Assembly: GCF_028462125.1 (NCBI RefSeq)
Contig: NZ_CP115468.1
Span: 1,649,997 to 1,713,996 of the forward strand
Reading direction: 5' to 3'
DNA: 64,000 nucleotides
Origin: Leptospira sp. GIMC2001
GTDB lineage: Bacteria; Spirochaetota; Leptospiria; Leptospirales; Leptospiraceae
The notes below the pieces were generated by a model that was not told the origin of the DNA, ran no database searches, and saw nothing but the letters and a program-made list of their open reading frames with translations. Of the stretch, positions 8,688 to 18,360 are shown in pieces. Position 1 is the stretch's first letter; the number at the start of each line of letters is the position of its first letter. The position numbers were made by a program, and so were the translations under genes.

Positions 8688-9229
8688 TAAGCTCTCTGGA
8701 TTTCTTTGGATTGAATCCAGATTTTACAGAAGATGAGTTCAGGGAAAAATTTCGTGACCTCGCAAAAAAATTCCATCCAGATACAGGTGAATACACAAGC
8801 TCAATTCTATTCAACGAACTAACCCGCTCGAAGTCCGTCTTAGAAAGTTACTTGGCGAATCGATCGAATATTCAAGATGAAATATCAATCAACAAGTCTC
8901 AGCCAATTCAAGAAGCACAAGTATCCAAAGCAAAAAAAATAGATCCGTCGTATGAGATTTACAAGCTTGCAAAGGAAAAAGAAAACTTAGCAATCATCGA
9001 GTATTTTGATCAAACTAAGGGAAATAATATATTTCTTAGCGCAGAAGAAAATCCTCCTCTTCGAGAGCTTATAAGAAAGTTACATTTTCCTATCACATCT
9101 TATCAACGGATTCTTGATATTTATCCTGAGAGTATATGGGCGAGTGATGCAAGTGATAGTTTGAAGCGTCTCAGCAAATGGACGAAGCATGACAGTCTAC
9201 GGCAGGATGATGGTGTTGGACGGACCTGA
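8666..9229 (+). CDS. J-domain (DnaJ-like) protein
   Basis: Predicted protein of 187 residues using a TTG start at 8666, inside the end of the preceding gene and preceded by an AAGGA site. The N-terminal region is a J domain: FGLNPDFTEDEFREKFRDLAKKFHPD contains the HPD motif that stimulates DnaK ATPase. There is no glycine-rich or zinc-finger region, so this is a class C J-protein with its own C-terminal part (about residues 90-187) of unknown fold. Its 3' end overlaps the convergent lipoprotein gene by 33 bp. The position after fliS suggests, but does not prove, a role in flagellar protein handling. Confidence 0.75.
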   Translation: MEEEDLLVSSLDFFGLNPDFTEDEFREKFRDLAKKFHPDTGEYTSSILFNELTRSKSVLESYLANRSNIQDEISINKSQPIQEAQVSKAKKIDPSYEIYKLAKEKENLAIIEYFDQTKGNNIFLSAEENPPLRELIRKLHFPITSYQRILDIYPESIWASDASDSLKRLSKWTKHDSLRQDDGVGRT

Positions 9230-9721
9230 CAAAGAAAAGCTTCCACCACCTGAAGCCGAGTTCAAGCTCAAAGCAAGTAGAATGCTTCTGACAGTCACAA
9301 AAGTTCCTGAACCCAAAGCTATTTGAAATTTACAGGCTATACCCGGACCTGGTGGATTCGTACTTGGATCAATGGAAATTGTATATTCCGTTGGCAAGTT
9401 GGGTATGATTGGCTGATTGAATCCTCGAAGACAATCCACTCCAAAATTTAAATCAGGTGGATTTCTTGAATCATTTACCGTTCCACCCGCATACAATCTG
9501 TATCCTTGAAAAAGTAATTCGGGGTTCTGTGCGCGAGTTACGATCGTAAAAGTGCCATCCCCGTTATTGACTGCACTGATTAGAATTGGAGGAGCTGTGT
9601 TAGATCTAGATGCAGAGAAGTTCGTGCAACCTAATACTACAAATAGTAGTATCAAAGTTAGAGTTAAAGATAAGAATATTCGACTATAGGAATAAAAAAT
9701 TTTACTGAATTGAGAACTCAT
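9197..9721 (-). CDS. Putative lipoprotein of unknown function
   Basis: Predicted protein of 174 residues. A hydrophobic segment (LTLTLILLFVV) leads into LGC, a convincing lipobox, so the mature protein should be lipidated. The mature part is rich in Gly, Ser, Asn and Pro, with beta-like strands and two cysteines that could pair (VDCLRG and IACKF). It overlaps the upstream DedA gene by ATGA at 9718-9721 and converges on the J-domain gene with a 33-bp overlap. No domain family recognised. Confidence 0.75.
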   Translation of the reverse strand: MSSQFSKIFYSYSRIFLSLTLTLILLFVVLGCTNFSASRSNTAPPILISAVNNGDGTFTIVTRAQNPELLFQGYRLYAGGTVNDSRNPPDLNFGVDCLRGFNQPIIPNLPTEYTISIDPSTNPPGPGIACKFQIALGSGTFVTVRSILLALSLNSASGGGSFSLSGPSNTIILP

Positions 9722-10332
9722 ATCTTTTTGGTTATGGATTTTTTGAGATAGTAGAAGGCAATGAGTGCGATTAGAATCACACCGATTGTAATGAGCAAGG
9801 TTATTTGGCTTTGTCTTACCCAGCCAAGCAATTCGTCAAAATTGTTAGCACCAAAATATCCAAGATAGACCCAAATAGGCACACTGATCATTGCCGCAAG
9901 AAAATCTGTTACAAAGAATCGAATGAGTCCTACACGACCGGATGTTCCAGCAGAAAAATAAATTGGCATTCTTAGCCCAGGCATAAATCTTCCAAAAAAG
10001 ACCACCCATATACCGTATTTTTCAAATTTCTCACGAACCTTATCGAAGGTTTCTTGAGTTAGAATTCTTGCTATGAATTTGATTTTTAAGGCGCGTTCTC
10101 CGTAGCGTGAACCGACTAAGAAAACCGCCGTATCACCGATCATGACTCCGGCCATTCCGACAGCAAACATGATATGAACATTTGTAAAACCAAGTCCTGA
10201 TATTACGCCACCTGCAACCAAAGAAATATCTTCAGGTACAGGAAGTCCAAATCCACAGGCAATCAATATTCCAAAGACTGCCCAGTAGCCATAACCCGAA
10301 AAAAATGTAACTAATTCTGTTAATAATTCCAT
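9718..10332 (-). CDS. DedA family membrane protein
   Basis: Predicted protein of 204 residues. The DedA/VTT-type signature is clear: an N-terminal hydrophobic helix, FGLPVPEDISLVAGGVISG, then GVMIGDTAVFLVGSRYG, FGRFMPGLRMPIYFSAG, and two or more C-terminal helices. Members of this family act as envelope lipid or undecaprenyl-phosphate carriers and proton-dependent transporters; the substrate here is unknown. It is transcribed with the downstream lipoprotein (4-bp overlap). A second DedA gene lies at 24075-24716. Confidence 0.9.
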   Translation of the reverse strand: MELLTELVTFFSGYGYWAVFGILIACGFGLPVPEDISLVAGGVISGLGFTNVHIMFAVGMAGVMIGDTAVFLVGSRYGERALKIKFIARILTQETFDKVREKFEKYGIWVVFFGRFMPGLRMPIYFSAGTSGRVGLIRFFVTDFLAAMISVPIWVYLGYFGANNFDELLGWVRQSQITLLITIGVILIALIAFYYLKKSITKKI

Positions 10333-10426
10333 GTAAAAAAAATGATTATTGTCTTTCCCTGACTCATATACTAGGTTGGGAAGGGTCGAATTAAAAGAAA
10401 ACAGAATTCTTAGATCGAAATGACAA

Positions 10427-11596
10427 ATGATTAAAAAAATCCAAGATCTTATAAAAGACGAAGATTCTAAACTTGCATCCTATGCTTTAAAAAATATAGA
10501 GAATGGTGGTAGGATACACGAGGAAGAGGATCACGCGTATCGCTTACCCTTTCAACGAGACAAAGATAGAATCATTCACTCGCGTGCGTTTCGTAGGCTC
10601 GAATACAAAACTCAAGTTTTTATAGCCTCAATTGGTGATAATTACCGCAACCGATTGACACACACTTTAGAGGTATCTGCACTTGCAAGAACTGTGGCTG
10701 GAAGTCTTGGACTCAATTCTTTTCTAAGTGAGAGTATAGCTTTAGCGCACGATTTGGGGCATGCTCCATTCGGACATGCTGGTCAGGATATCCTTGCAGA
10801 GATGATGGACGGTCATGGTGGATTCGAGCATAACAAACAGTCTCTTCGTATTGTGCAATTTCTTGAGAACCGGTATGCTGCCTTTCCTGGGTTGAATCTA
10901 TGCCGTGAAACTATGATGGGAATTATGAAACACGGAGGAGATTATGAAGATTCTCAGGAATTGCAAGGCAGAAAAGAAGCAGGCCCATCTTTAGAAGCTC
11001 AGATCACCGATCTATGCGATGCAATTGCCTACAATAATCATGATGTTGAAGACGGAATTGAATCTGGAATATTAAAAGTAGGTGATTTATCAAATATCGA
11101 AATATGGAATGAGAATTTTTTATATGCCAAAAGCAAATATCCTAATGCTCTAAATACTTCCATAGTTCGAGAAACGACTCGGGCTATGATGAATTCGATG
11201 GTTACCGATCTCATCAATCAGATTGATTTCAATCTCAATTTTCATAATATTATAAATCGCAAAGATTTGGCGACTAGTTGGAAAAATGGAGTGCGCTTGG
11301 TATCTTTCTCTGAAAGTATGAGGCAAAAAGTTGTAGAACTCAAAAAATTCCTCCATGCTAAATTATACAAACATCCTGATGTCTTAGAGCTGAGCAATTT
11401 TGGTAAAGAAATTATTGAAGTTCTTTTTAATCATTTTATAAAGAATCCAAATCTCATGCCCGATTCTTACAAAACTAGATTGGATTCTGATGGAAAATAT
11501 CGAGTCGTTTGTGATTATATAGCCGGAATGACCGATCGCTATGCCGAAGAGATCGCACTGGATCTTCAATTGATTAACCCGCTGAATTTTCCCTAA
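10427..11596 (+). CDS. dgt: Deoxyguanosinetriphosphate triphosphohydrolase-like protein (HD domain)
   Basis: Predicted protein of 389 residues. It hydrolyses dNTPs (classically dGTP) to the nucleoside and tripolyphosphate. The HD metal-binding set is visible: RLTHTLEV, then LAHDLGHAPFGHAG and the later CDAIAYNNHDVEDG. The N-terminal HSRAFRRLEYKTQVF segment is typical of bacterial Dgt. Its 3' end overlaps the convergent PTS enzyme I gene by 23 bp. The length fits the shorter (type 2) dGTPase-like group. Confidence 0.92.
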   Translation: MIKKIQDLIKDEDSKLASYALKNIENGGRIHEEEDHAYRLPFQRDKDRIIHSRAFRRLEYKTQVFIASIGDNYRNRLTHTLEVSALARTVAGSLGLNSFLSESIALAHDLGHAPFGHAGQDILAEMMDGHGGFEHNKQSLRIVQFLENRYAAFPGLNLCRETMMGIMKHGGDYEDSQELQGRKEAGPSLEAQITDLCDAIAYNNHDVEDGIESGILKVGDLSNIEIWNENFLYAKSKYPNALNTSIVRETTRAMMNSMVTDLINQIDFNLNFHNIINRKDLATSWKNGVRLVSFSESMRQKVVELKKFLHAKLYKHPDVLELSNFGKEIIEVLFNHFIKNPNLMPDSYKTRLDSDGKYRVVCDYIAGMTDRYAEEIALDLQLINPLNFP

Positions 11597-13313
11597 GAAG
11601 TGTTTCTAGTTCAAAGAATTTTTCTGCCATTGAAAGAGTTTTTACTTTTTTTAGAAAGTTCTTCTCATCTTTCAATTTGCATTGATAGATTCTCTCCTGA
11701 ATGATCGGTAAGAAAGGAGGCGATACCGACAATTCACGAAAGCCCATCGCAATCAAAATTCCCGTCATATCTGGATCAGTTGCAATTTCTCCACAGATGC
11801 TTACGGGTATTTTTTTCTTTTTTGCAACTATTGCGATTCGCTCCAAAGTTTGTAAGAATACAATATGAAAAGGATTGTACAAATCAGAAATCGTATAATT
11901 GTTTCTATCGACTCCCATAAGATACTGAAGCAAGTCGTTGGTTCCTACTGATAAAAAGTCCACATGCTTGATGAAATCTTCTAGACCAATTGCACAAGCA
12001 GGAGTCTCAACCATGATACCCAAATCGATTTTCGATGAAACTTCATGTCCTTCGGAGTTCAATTCGCTTCTACATTCTTCGATCAATTCTTTTGTTTTTA
12101 GAATTTCCGAAATAACAGTAATCATTGGCAATAAGATCTGAAGTCTACCATAGATGGAAGCTCGGAGTAGAGCACGAAGTTGCTCTTTAAAAAAGTTAGA
12201 ATGGCGAAGTAGGTAACGAATTCCACGATTGCCCAAAAAAGGATTGTCTTCATGAGAACCTACTTCGTATTTATCTGCACCAATATCGAATACTCGAATC
12301 ACGACTGGTTTATCGTTCATTTTCTGTAGGATTTTTTTATAAACTCGAAATTGTTCTTCTTCTGTTGGATTGTGATTTTTGGTTTCTAGAAAAAGTACTT
12401 CCGATCGAAAAAGTCCAACACCTTCTGCTTTTTTTTCTAGTATTTCTTCACAACCTGATGCAGTTTCTAAATTTGCCTTAAGAACAATTCGTTCACCATC
12501 TAGAGTTTTTAGTTCGCCTCGTAATTTATTCTGTTGCCTCTGAATTAAATTAGATCTAGGTCCATATAACTTTAGTTCTTCGATATCTGGAAATCTTTTG
12601 ACGAATCCTCGATCCGCATCTAGAAGTAAAAATTCTCCATCATCAACATTGGATGAAATATTCTTGAGTCCAACGATCGTCGGAATCCCGTAATTCCGTG
12701 CAATAATTGCCATATGACCAGTCTTGCCACCATGGTCTGTGGCAATTCCAAGAACTTTGGTTTTATCTAGACTAATCATCTCCGACGGTGTAAGGTCTTT
12801 AGCAATTAAGATTACGGGTTCATTCAATTGCAACACATCATTGTTAGCATTGAGTCGATTGTATAAATTCTTGGAGATTCTTTTACCTATATCTTGAATA
12901 TGATCTGCTCTTTCTCGAAAAAATTCATCCTCTAGATTGAGAAAGTCTTCATAAATTCTCTGGATTGTATTCTCAACAGCAAGACCCGCATTGTCACCCA
13001 GTTCTCGAATTCTCTCAAGTACACCTTCGACAAGAAGAGGATCCCTTAGCATATCTTTCTGCGAATTGAGGATTTCTATTAATTCAAAAGATCCTGCTAC
13101 ATTTTCGTTTTCATGAATGATGGAATTGATTTCATTTTCGGTGCGATCCAGACTCTGATAGAATAGTTCTTCTTCTGTCTGTCTGTCGGGTAGAGAAAGC
13201 CCAGTGCGAAGGACAATTTCGTCTCCGCCTTGGGGTTGGATTTTCTTGCATCGAGCGTAAATAGAGCCCGGATAAGCAGAAATCCCGGTAAATAATGATT
13301 TCTCTTCCACCAT
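11574..13313 (-). CDS. ptsI: Phosphoenolpyruvate-protein phosphotransferase (PTS enzyme I)
   Basis: Predicted protein of 579 residues. Enzyme I takes phosphate from phosphoenolpyruvate on a histidine and passes it to HPr. The phosphoacceptor is H200 in the segment HGGKTGHMAI; many family members have SH where this one has GH. The PEP-binding barrel is visible in GVGLFRSEVLFLE, IRVFDIGADK, VGTNDLLQY and the SICGEIATDP active-site cysteine. No GAF domain precedes it, so it is not PtsP-like. No HPr or EII gene is in the window, so a regulatory rather than sugar-uptake role is possible. It lies 48 bp after lpxC, on the same strand. Confidence 0.92.
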   Translation of the reverse strand: MVEEKSLFTGISAYPGSIYARCKKIQPQGGDEIVLRTGLSLPDRQTEEELFYQSLDRTENEINSIIHENENVAGSFELIEILNSQKDMLRDPLLVEGVLERIRELGDNAGLAVENTIQRIYEDFLNLEDEFFRERADHIQDIGKRISKNLYNRLNANNDVLQLNEPVILIAKDLTPSEMISLDKTKVLGIATDHGGKTGHMAIIARNYGIPTIVGLKNISSNVDDGEFLLLDADRGFVKRFPDIEELKLYGPRSNLIQRQQNKLRGELKTLDGERIVLKANLETASGCEEILEKKAEGVGLFRSEVLFLETKNHNPTEEEQFRVYKKILQKMNDKPVVIRVFDIGADKYEVGSHEDNPFLGNRGIRYLLRHSNFFKEQLRALLRASIYGRLQILLPMITVISEILKTKELIEECRSELNSEGHEVSSKIDLGIMVETPACAIGLEDFIKHVDFLSVGTNDLLQYLMGVDRNNYTISDLYNPFHIVFLQTLERIAIVAKKKKIPVSICGEIATDPDMTGILIAMGFRELSVSPPFLPIIQERIYQCKLKDEKNFLKKVKTLSMAEKFFELETLLRENSAG

Positions 13314-13361
13314 AGCCCATAATTATCCGTGGTAGGCTAAAAAAGAAAAGACAAAAATATT

Positions 13362-14267
13362 CTAAGCTTGCTTCTGTTGATTCGATTTTTGGGAAAAATT
13401 CTTATTTTGGCGAAAATTCTTCATTTCGTTCGCTTTTTCCTGTTCTAGGATGCAACGCGCGAGAGAAATATCCAAGCCGTGTCCAGCTTTGGATGCAATT
13501 AGATGCCCAGTAAAAGGTCTTCCTAGAACCGCTAAATCTCCAATCAAATCAAGGACTTTGTGTCTGACACATTCATTCTCGTATCTGAGAGAATCGTTTA
13601 GATATCCGTCTTCTGTAAGAACAACTGCGTTGTCCAGAGAACCACCTAAAGCAAGACCTTTGGACTGAAGCTGTTCTACATCCTTCAAAAATCCAAAAGT
13701 TCTAGCGGGAAGGATATCTTCCAATACAGTTTTCTGATCAAGATTTGTAGTAAAGGATTGTCCACGAAGTAAAGGATGGTTGAAGTCGATGCTATATGTT
13801 ACTTTGAGTTCATCGGAAGGAAGTAGTACCAGATATTTATCACCTTCCACTACCCAAATTGGATTTGTTATTTGAATTGGTTCAAGTATTGTCTTGGACT
13901 CGATCCATCCAGTTGATTGGATCGCTTCTAAGAAAGGAAGGGAAGATCCATCCATGATTGGCACTTCAGTGCTATCAATGTCGATGAGTGCGTCTGTTAT
14001 TCCTAAAGTGTGCAAAGCCGCCATCAAATGCTCGATTGTCTGTATCTTAACTTGATCTTTGCCTAGTGTAACTGCGTTTCCAGTATCGATAACATAATCC
14101 ACATGTACTGGAATGATAGTAGAATGCGTTGGTTGCGAGTGATTGAACTTCAATCCATGCCCGGACTCGGCTGGATGAATGTTCAAACGGACGGTTTTGC
14201 CCGAATGCAGACCAATTCCTTTCAATCGAATGGTTTCTTTTACAGTTTTTCTAAATAATGTTTGCAT
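13362..14267 (-). CDS. lpxC: UDP-3-O-acyl-N-acetylglucosamine deacetylase (LpxC)
   Basis: Predicted protein of 301 residues. LpxC is the zinc deacetylase at the committed step of lipid A synthesis. The zinc ligands are in place: H80 in TIEHLMAAL, H236 and D240 in RHKVLDLIGD, and H263 in KAGHG acts as the catalytic histidine. The N-terminal TIRLKGIGLHSGK is standard. The Gln/Lys/Asn-rich tail of about 20 residues is longer than usual. The 230 bp upstream hold no gene and should carry its promoter. Presence of LpxC shows an LPS-containing outer membrane, as in Leptospira. Confidence 0.96.
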   Translation of the reverse strand: MQTLFRKTVKETIRLKGIGLHSGKTVRLNIHPAESGHGLKFNHSQPTHSTIIPVHVDYVIDTGNAVTLGKDQVKIQTIEHLMAALHTLGITDALIDIDSTEVPIMDGSSLPFLEAIQSTGWIESKTILEPIQITNPIWVVEGDKYLVLLPSDELKVTYSIDFNHPLLRGQSFTTNLDQKTVLEDILPARTFGFLKDVEQLQSKGLALGGSLDNAVVLTEDGYLNDSLRYENECVRHKVLDLIGDLAVLGRPFTGHLIASKAGHGLDISLARCILEQEKANEMKNFRQNKNFSQKSNQQKQA

Positions 14268-14497
14268 AGGTTATTAGTTCAAATGTCTCTATACCAGTAA
14301 TTGCAATTAGCGTGCCAAGTTCGATTCTAAGCTTGAAAACAGCATTTTGTCTCAAAAAGGCAATTTGAAGGCTTCCAATTCATAATTTTCCGTCCCAAAA
14401 TAGCGAAAATTCAGGATTTTCTGCGGGAATTGTCTCATTTTTACAACACTGTCTCTAATCCGCAACAAGACATTTTTATCAATTCTTTGCAATATTC
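14268..14497. other. Intergenic region upstream of lpxC
   Basis: No open frame of note in either strand. On the minus strand a TATAGA box about 37 bp before the lpxC start, with TTGGCA 19 bp further up, is a weak promoter candidate. It separates the end of the Mla-type operon from lpxC. No strong terminator hairpin was seen. Confidence 0.35.
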
Positions 14498-15280
14498 TTA
14501 GAACGCGCTGAGTGCAGCTCGTATAAAGCTCGTTACTGGTGCCTGCTCGCGAAGGTCTTCGAGTCCTTCTCTCAGTTCACGTAGTACGATCTGGGCATCC
14601 GTTAGAGTAGTATTCACGTTCTTGTGCATTTCTTGTTCGTTGATCAATCGGCCTAATGTTCCTTCGCCGTTGTTGATTTTGGATGTAATAGAAGCAACAT
14701 TGATCATTGTTTTTCGGATATCTACTCGGTTCTCTGCAATCAGCTCTGAGAGCGAAACCAGTGGGTCTTCGGTCACAGTACCTCGGAGTGACAAGTTCGG
14801 TTTGGATTTGTTGGGTTCCATGGTAAAATCGCTCAAAACTAGATACTCTTGACCATCCGTATCTAATTCTTGAGTTTTAGGATCTTTTGGATATCGGGAA
14901 CCTGGATTGAGTGATATGATTCTACCTGATAATAGAGATTCGTTTTTGATTGTAGCTTCATAGTTTTCATAGATTTTCATTGGGCCTTTGAGAGCTAAGG
15001 TGATTTCCACTTTTGTGCCCACGCCTGGAATGCCTTTTGGTAGAATTTTGCCTTCTTCGTCAATTTGGACTAGGTCTACTTTGGATACATAGCCATAAGG
15101 AACTCCATGAATCGTCACGCGGTTTCCAATTTTGATACCGTCTGCGTTGGGAAAATGTATAATAGCTTCTACGCCTTTGCTCTGAAGGGGTCCTCCTTCC
15201 GTGAGAATGGTAAAATACCCGACTATCGCTAAGGATGAGATAAATATAAGTCCGACTATTGAGTATTTGAATGCTTGCAT
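14498..15280 (-). CDS. mlaD: MlaD/Mce family substrate-binding protein
   Basis: Predicted protein of 260 residues. One N-terminal membrane anchor (SIVGLIFISSLAIVGYF) is followed by an Mce domain at about residues 35-120, containing GIKIGNRVTIHGVPYGYV. A charged, helical C-terminal region follows. Such proteins bind phospholipids in the periplasm and work with an MlaE permease and MlaF ATPase. Those two genes lie directly upstream on the same strand (56-bp gap to the ATPase). The operon would move lipids between inner and outer membrane. Confidence 0.9.
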   Translation of the reverse strand: MQAFKYSIVGLIFISSLAIVGYFTILTEGGPLQSKGVEAIIHFPNADGIKIGNRVTIHGVPYGYVSKVDLVQIDEEGKILPKGIPGVGTKVEITLALKGPMKIYENYEATIKNESLLSGRIISLNPGSRYPKDPKTQELDTDGQEYLVLSDFTMEPNKSKPNLSLRGTVTEDPLVSLSELIAENRVDIRKTMINVASITSKINNGEGTLGRLINEQEMHKNVNTTLTDAQIVLRELREGLEDLREQAPVTSFIRAALSAF

Positions 15281-15336
15281 GCTATTAAAACTTTTCCTTA
15301 GTTGTTGTCTGTTAACTGCTTTTCGTCAATGTTTTT

Positions 15337-16107
15337 TCATTTATCGGAATGATCTAGAATCATGGGACCTTTTGTTCGACCATGTATAAACTGTTGAATC
15401 AGAGGATTGGGAGAATTTTGAATCTCTTCAACAGTTCCGCACATAATCACTTGACCTTCATATATAAAACTGATCCGATCTGCGATCATATATGCACTCG
15501 ACATATCATGGGTGACGACTATGGAAGTTAGACCCAATTCTTTCTTGAGACGAATGATAAGCTCGTTTATCACATTGGACATAACTGGATCTAAGCCAGA
15601 TGTAGGTTCATCATACATTACAATTTCTGGGTTGGTGGTGAGTGCTCGAGCAAGTCCTGCTCTTTTTTTCATTCCACCTGAAATATTCGATGGCAATGTA
15701 TCTTTTGCGGGAATGAGATCCAGCCATTTCAATTTCTCCATTACCAAACGATCAATTTCTTTTTCGTTCGCAAGCTTGTGCTCTCGAAGTGGGAGGGCAA
15801 CATTATCATAGACCGAAAGCCAATTGATCAAGGCTCCACTCTGGAATAGAACACCCATTCTTGCTCGCAATTTTGATTTGGCATCATCACTCTCACCAGA
15901 AATTTTCTGTCCGAACACATAACAATCTCCAGAATCCGGTTCGAGCAGCCCAGTGATATGCTTAAGAGACACACTCTTTCCAGTTCCGGATGGCCCAAGG
16001 ATAACCATCGTTTCGCCTTGTCGCACCTGCAGATCCATTCCTTTTAGGATATGTCTTGATCCAAAGGACTTGTGGACTTTTTTCATTTCTACAATAATCT
16101 TGCTCAT
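15337..16107 (-). CDS. mlaF: ABC transporter ATP-binding protein, MlaF type
   Basis: Predicted protein of 256 residues. A full ABC ATPase: Walker [10 protein letters not shown]-loop in VLFQSGALI, signature [15 protein letters not shown], Walker [14 protein letters not shown] and H-loop VVTHDM. The SGGMKKR variant signature and the FQSGALI loop are typical of Mla/Mce lipid transporters. It lies 5 bp after the permease gene and before the MlaD gene, so it is the motor of that system. Confidence 0.95.
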   Translation of the reverse strand: MSKIIVEMKKVHKSFGSRHILKGMDLQVRQGETMVILGPSGTGKSVSLKHITGLLEPDSGDCYVFGQKISGESDDAKSKLRARMGVLFQSGALINWLSVYDNVALPLREHKLANEKEIDRLVMEKLKWLDLIPAKDTLPSNISGGMKKRAGLARALTTNPEIVMYDEPTSGLDPVMSNVINELIIRLKKELGLTSIVVTHDMSSAYMIADRISFIYEGQVIMCGTVEEIQNSPNPLIQQFIHGRTKGPMILDHSDK

Positions 16108-16112
16108 AATTT

Positions 16113-16889
16113 CTAATTAAAAAATAAGGCTGTAAGTACATATCCAAAGAATATTACAATCAAGAATGATGTAACAACAGCTTTGCGAGTCGTTTTACCA
16201 ACACCGATGGCTCCTTGAGTTGTTCGGAGTCCTTGTGAACAGGATATTGTTGCTATCAGTATTCCAAAAACATATCCTTTGAAAAGTCCAACATATAAAT
16301 CTTTGAGTCCGGCTATAGAACTCACCCGCTCTGTAACATCTTGAAAATAAGAACGATATTCAATTCCTAGCTGAAAATTGCCAACCACTGCTCCACCTAA
16401 TATTCCCAATACGGAAGCGTATACACATAAAACTGGAACCATAAGTGAAAATCCTAAAATTCTAGGTAGAACTAAATAACGAACTGGGTTTATGCTCATC
16501 ACTTCTAATGCGTCGATTTCTTCGGAAACTTTCATCGTTCCAATTTCTGCTGCCATAGATGATCCAACCGATGCCGCTAATATAAGTGATGTCATAAACG
16601 GTGCAAATTCACGAGTGAGTACGATCGTAAGTAAAATTCCGATTTGTCCTTCAGCGCCAAAATCTCTTAGTCCCAAACCAGTATTCAAGCCCATGATCAT
16701 TCCCGTAAAAACAGAAACAATCGAAACTACGAATAAACTTCCCACTCCAGAAATATACATTTGATCTAGAATTTCTTTTTTCTTAAACCAAGCATGCCTT
16801 GATTGCCCGATTGTCTGAATAAGTAACAAAACCGTATATCCAGAGCCCTCTAGCAATGATGTGATGGATTTTTTTAATTTTTGAATCAT
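16113..16889 (-). CDS. mlaE: MlaE family ABC permease
   Basis: Predicted protein of 258 residues with five to six membrane segments. Family features are the [21 protein letters not shown] region, the [25 protein letters not shown] stretch and [21 protein letters not shown], the coupling segment to MlaF. It forms the inner-membrane core of the lipid transporter with the next two genes. Its first four bases overlap the stop of the upstream aromatic-repeat protein (ATGA at 16886-16889), tying that gene to the operon. Confidence 0.95.
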   Translation of the reverse strand: MIQKLKKSITSLLEGSGYTVLLLIQTIGQSRHAWFKKKEILDQMYISGVGSLFVVSIVSVFTGMIMGLNTGLGLRDFGAEGQIGILLTIVLTREFAPFMTSLILAASVGSSMAAEIGTMKVSEEIDALEVMSINPVRYLVLPRILGFSLMVPVLCVYASVLGILGGAVVGNFQLGIEYRSYFQDVTERVSSIAGLKDLYVGLFKGYVFGILIATISCSQGLRTTQGAIGVGKTTRKAVVTSFLIVIFFGYVLTALFFN

Positions 16890-18328
16890 AGATCAAGAAA
16901 CCAAAATAATTGGAAAGTTCGCTTTTCTTCTTCCTTTTTATATCCTAGTAGTCCATACATAAATTTCCATTCCATATCATCACCCTTAGACTTATAGTCC
17001 GTTAATAGCGGAATGTAAACCGCAAATTTATCTTCCGACCAGTGTTGGCTATAGAGCCTGAATAGAAAAGAGATTCTTTTCTCGCCATTGGATAGACTTT
17101 TATATTCAATAAGGGAAATAATCGGATCCCAAGTTTTCTCCAATTCATCAGACCGCATCGGAAATAGTGTCAATGCATTCCAATCCACAGAACCTTCTGT
17201 ATCTTTGTGGTATTTTATGAGTGGCCAAATTTTCAAATATCTATCAGATCGGTCAAGCTCCGGAAAGTATTGTTTCATAACACTAACAAAGGGTAGGAGG
17301 AAATTGTATTCAGATTTGACATGGAGACTATCCGTCTTCAATTGAAAATAGAATGGAGTGATGAATAAGGTTTTTTTGCTCGCAAATTCATATTGTCCAT
17401 AAAAAGGAAAAAAGATTAACTTTCGATAATCCATATCATTGTTTTTGCCATATTGGAAAAGAAAAAACAAAAAATTATAATCTACTTCCGATGTCTTCTT
17501 ATCATATCCGTAGCCCACAAGTGAGCCAAGGATTGGAAACCATAGAATGCCGCGACTAACCATATTCCCACTTGCAGAGGTTTTGTAGGAATAAAAAGGA
17601 AAAAAGACTCCATATTCTATCGGTTCCACCTTATCCATGTATTTTTGACCCCATTGGAAAAAAGGCCATAATATAGTGTATTGATAATATTTGCCAACAT
17701 GCTCTTTCTTAGAATAGAAGGGGAAGATTCGAAATTCCTCTCTTACATCACTTCCGCCCCACATAACAAAGGGCCAGAGAATTGTATGAGCTTTGTATTC
17801 TTTTCGTTGCCAATTCGCATAAATGGGAAATGCATAAAAATTAATCTCAGACCAAGCTAACTTATTCCGAACCTGTCCATAAAAAGGAAAGAATCCCCAA
17901 TACTTTTCCTTCTCAGTCTCTCCACCTCCCCAAAAGAATAGAGGTGAAATGAAATCCTCATCTTCTGAGGTATCTGGGTGTTGAATTGATGTTCCCGTGA
18001 AGAAAAAAAGCACCGACCAAGTATACCAATAGTTCGTTTCTTCACGATAATAAACCGGAAATAGAATTGTTTGTTGAAGATAGGCTGTTTCGTATTCGCT
18101 AAATCTAGAGTAGAAAGGACGGAACATTTTATAGTTTTGACCAGGCCTTGTCTCTGATTCATAGAGAAACCAAAACTGATCATAGTCAGAAGCTAAGTCT
18201 CCATGTGGTTTGTCTGGAATCTTTGCAAAAACCAAACTAGGTGTGATAAGTATGCATGATAAGATAAAAACGCTTAGCTTTTTTTTAATGTAAAAATTCA
18301 CGCTGGCTTCAATCTTGAATTTTAGCAA
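16886..18328 (-). CDS. Exported aromatic-repeat protein, first gene of the Mla-type operon
   Basis: Predicted protein of 480 residues. A signal peptide is likely: lysines, then [18 protein letters not shown], cleaved near residue 35. The mature part is a run of repeated aromatic blocks of the forms [20 protein letters not shown] and LFFLFQYG, each about 20-30 residues apart, with charged turns between. This suggests a beta-rich, possibly membrane-embedded or solenoid structure. It is translationally coupled to mlaE, so it may be the outer-membrane or periplasmic partner of the lipid transporter. That role is inference from position only; I do not recognise the family. Confidence 0.75.
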   Translation of the reverse strand: MLKFKIEASVNFYIKKKLSVFILSCILITPSLVFAKIPDKPHGDLASDYDQFWFLYESETRPGQNYKMFRPFYSRFSEYETAYLQQTILFPVYYREETNYWYTWSVLFFFTGTSIQHPDTSEDEDFISPLFFWGGGETEKEKYWGFFPFYGQVRNKLAWSEINFYAFPIYANWQRKEYKAHTILWPFVMWGGSDVREEFRIFPFYSKKEHVGKYYQYTILWPFFQWGQKYMDKVEPIEYGVFFPFYSYKTSASGNMVSRGILWFPILGSLVGYGYDKKTSEVDYNFLFFLFQYGKNNDMDYRKLIFFPFYGQYEFASKKTLFITPFYFQLKTDSLHVKSEYNFLLPFVSVMKQYFPELDRSDRYLKIWPLIKYHKDTEGSVDWNALTLFPMRSDELEKTWDPIISLIEYKSLSNGEKRISFLFRLYSQHWSEDKFAVYIPLLTDYKSKGDDMEWKFMYGLLGYKKEEEKRTFQLFWFLDL

Positions 18329-18360
18329 GATACAGGCAAGTCTTTATACAGGAGAAATTG

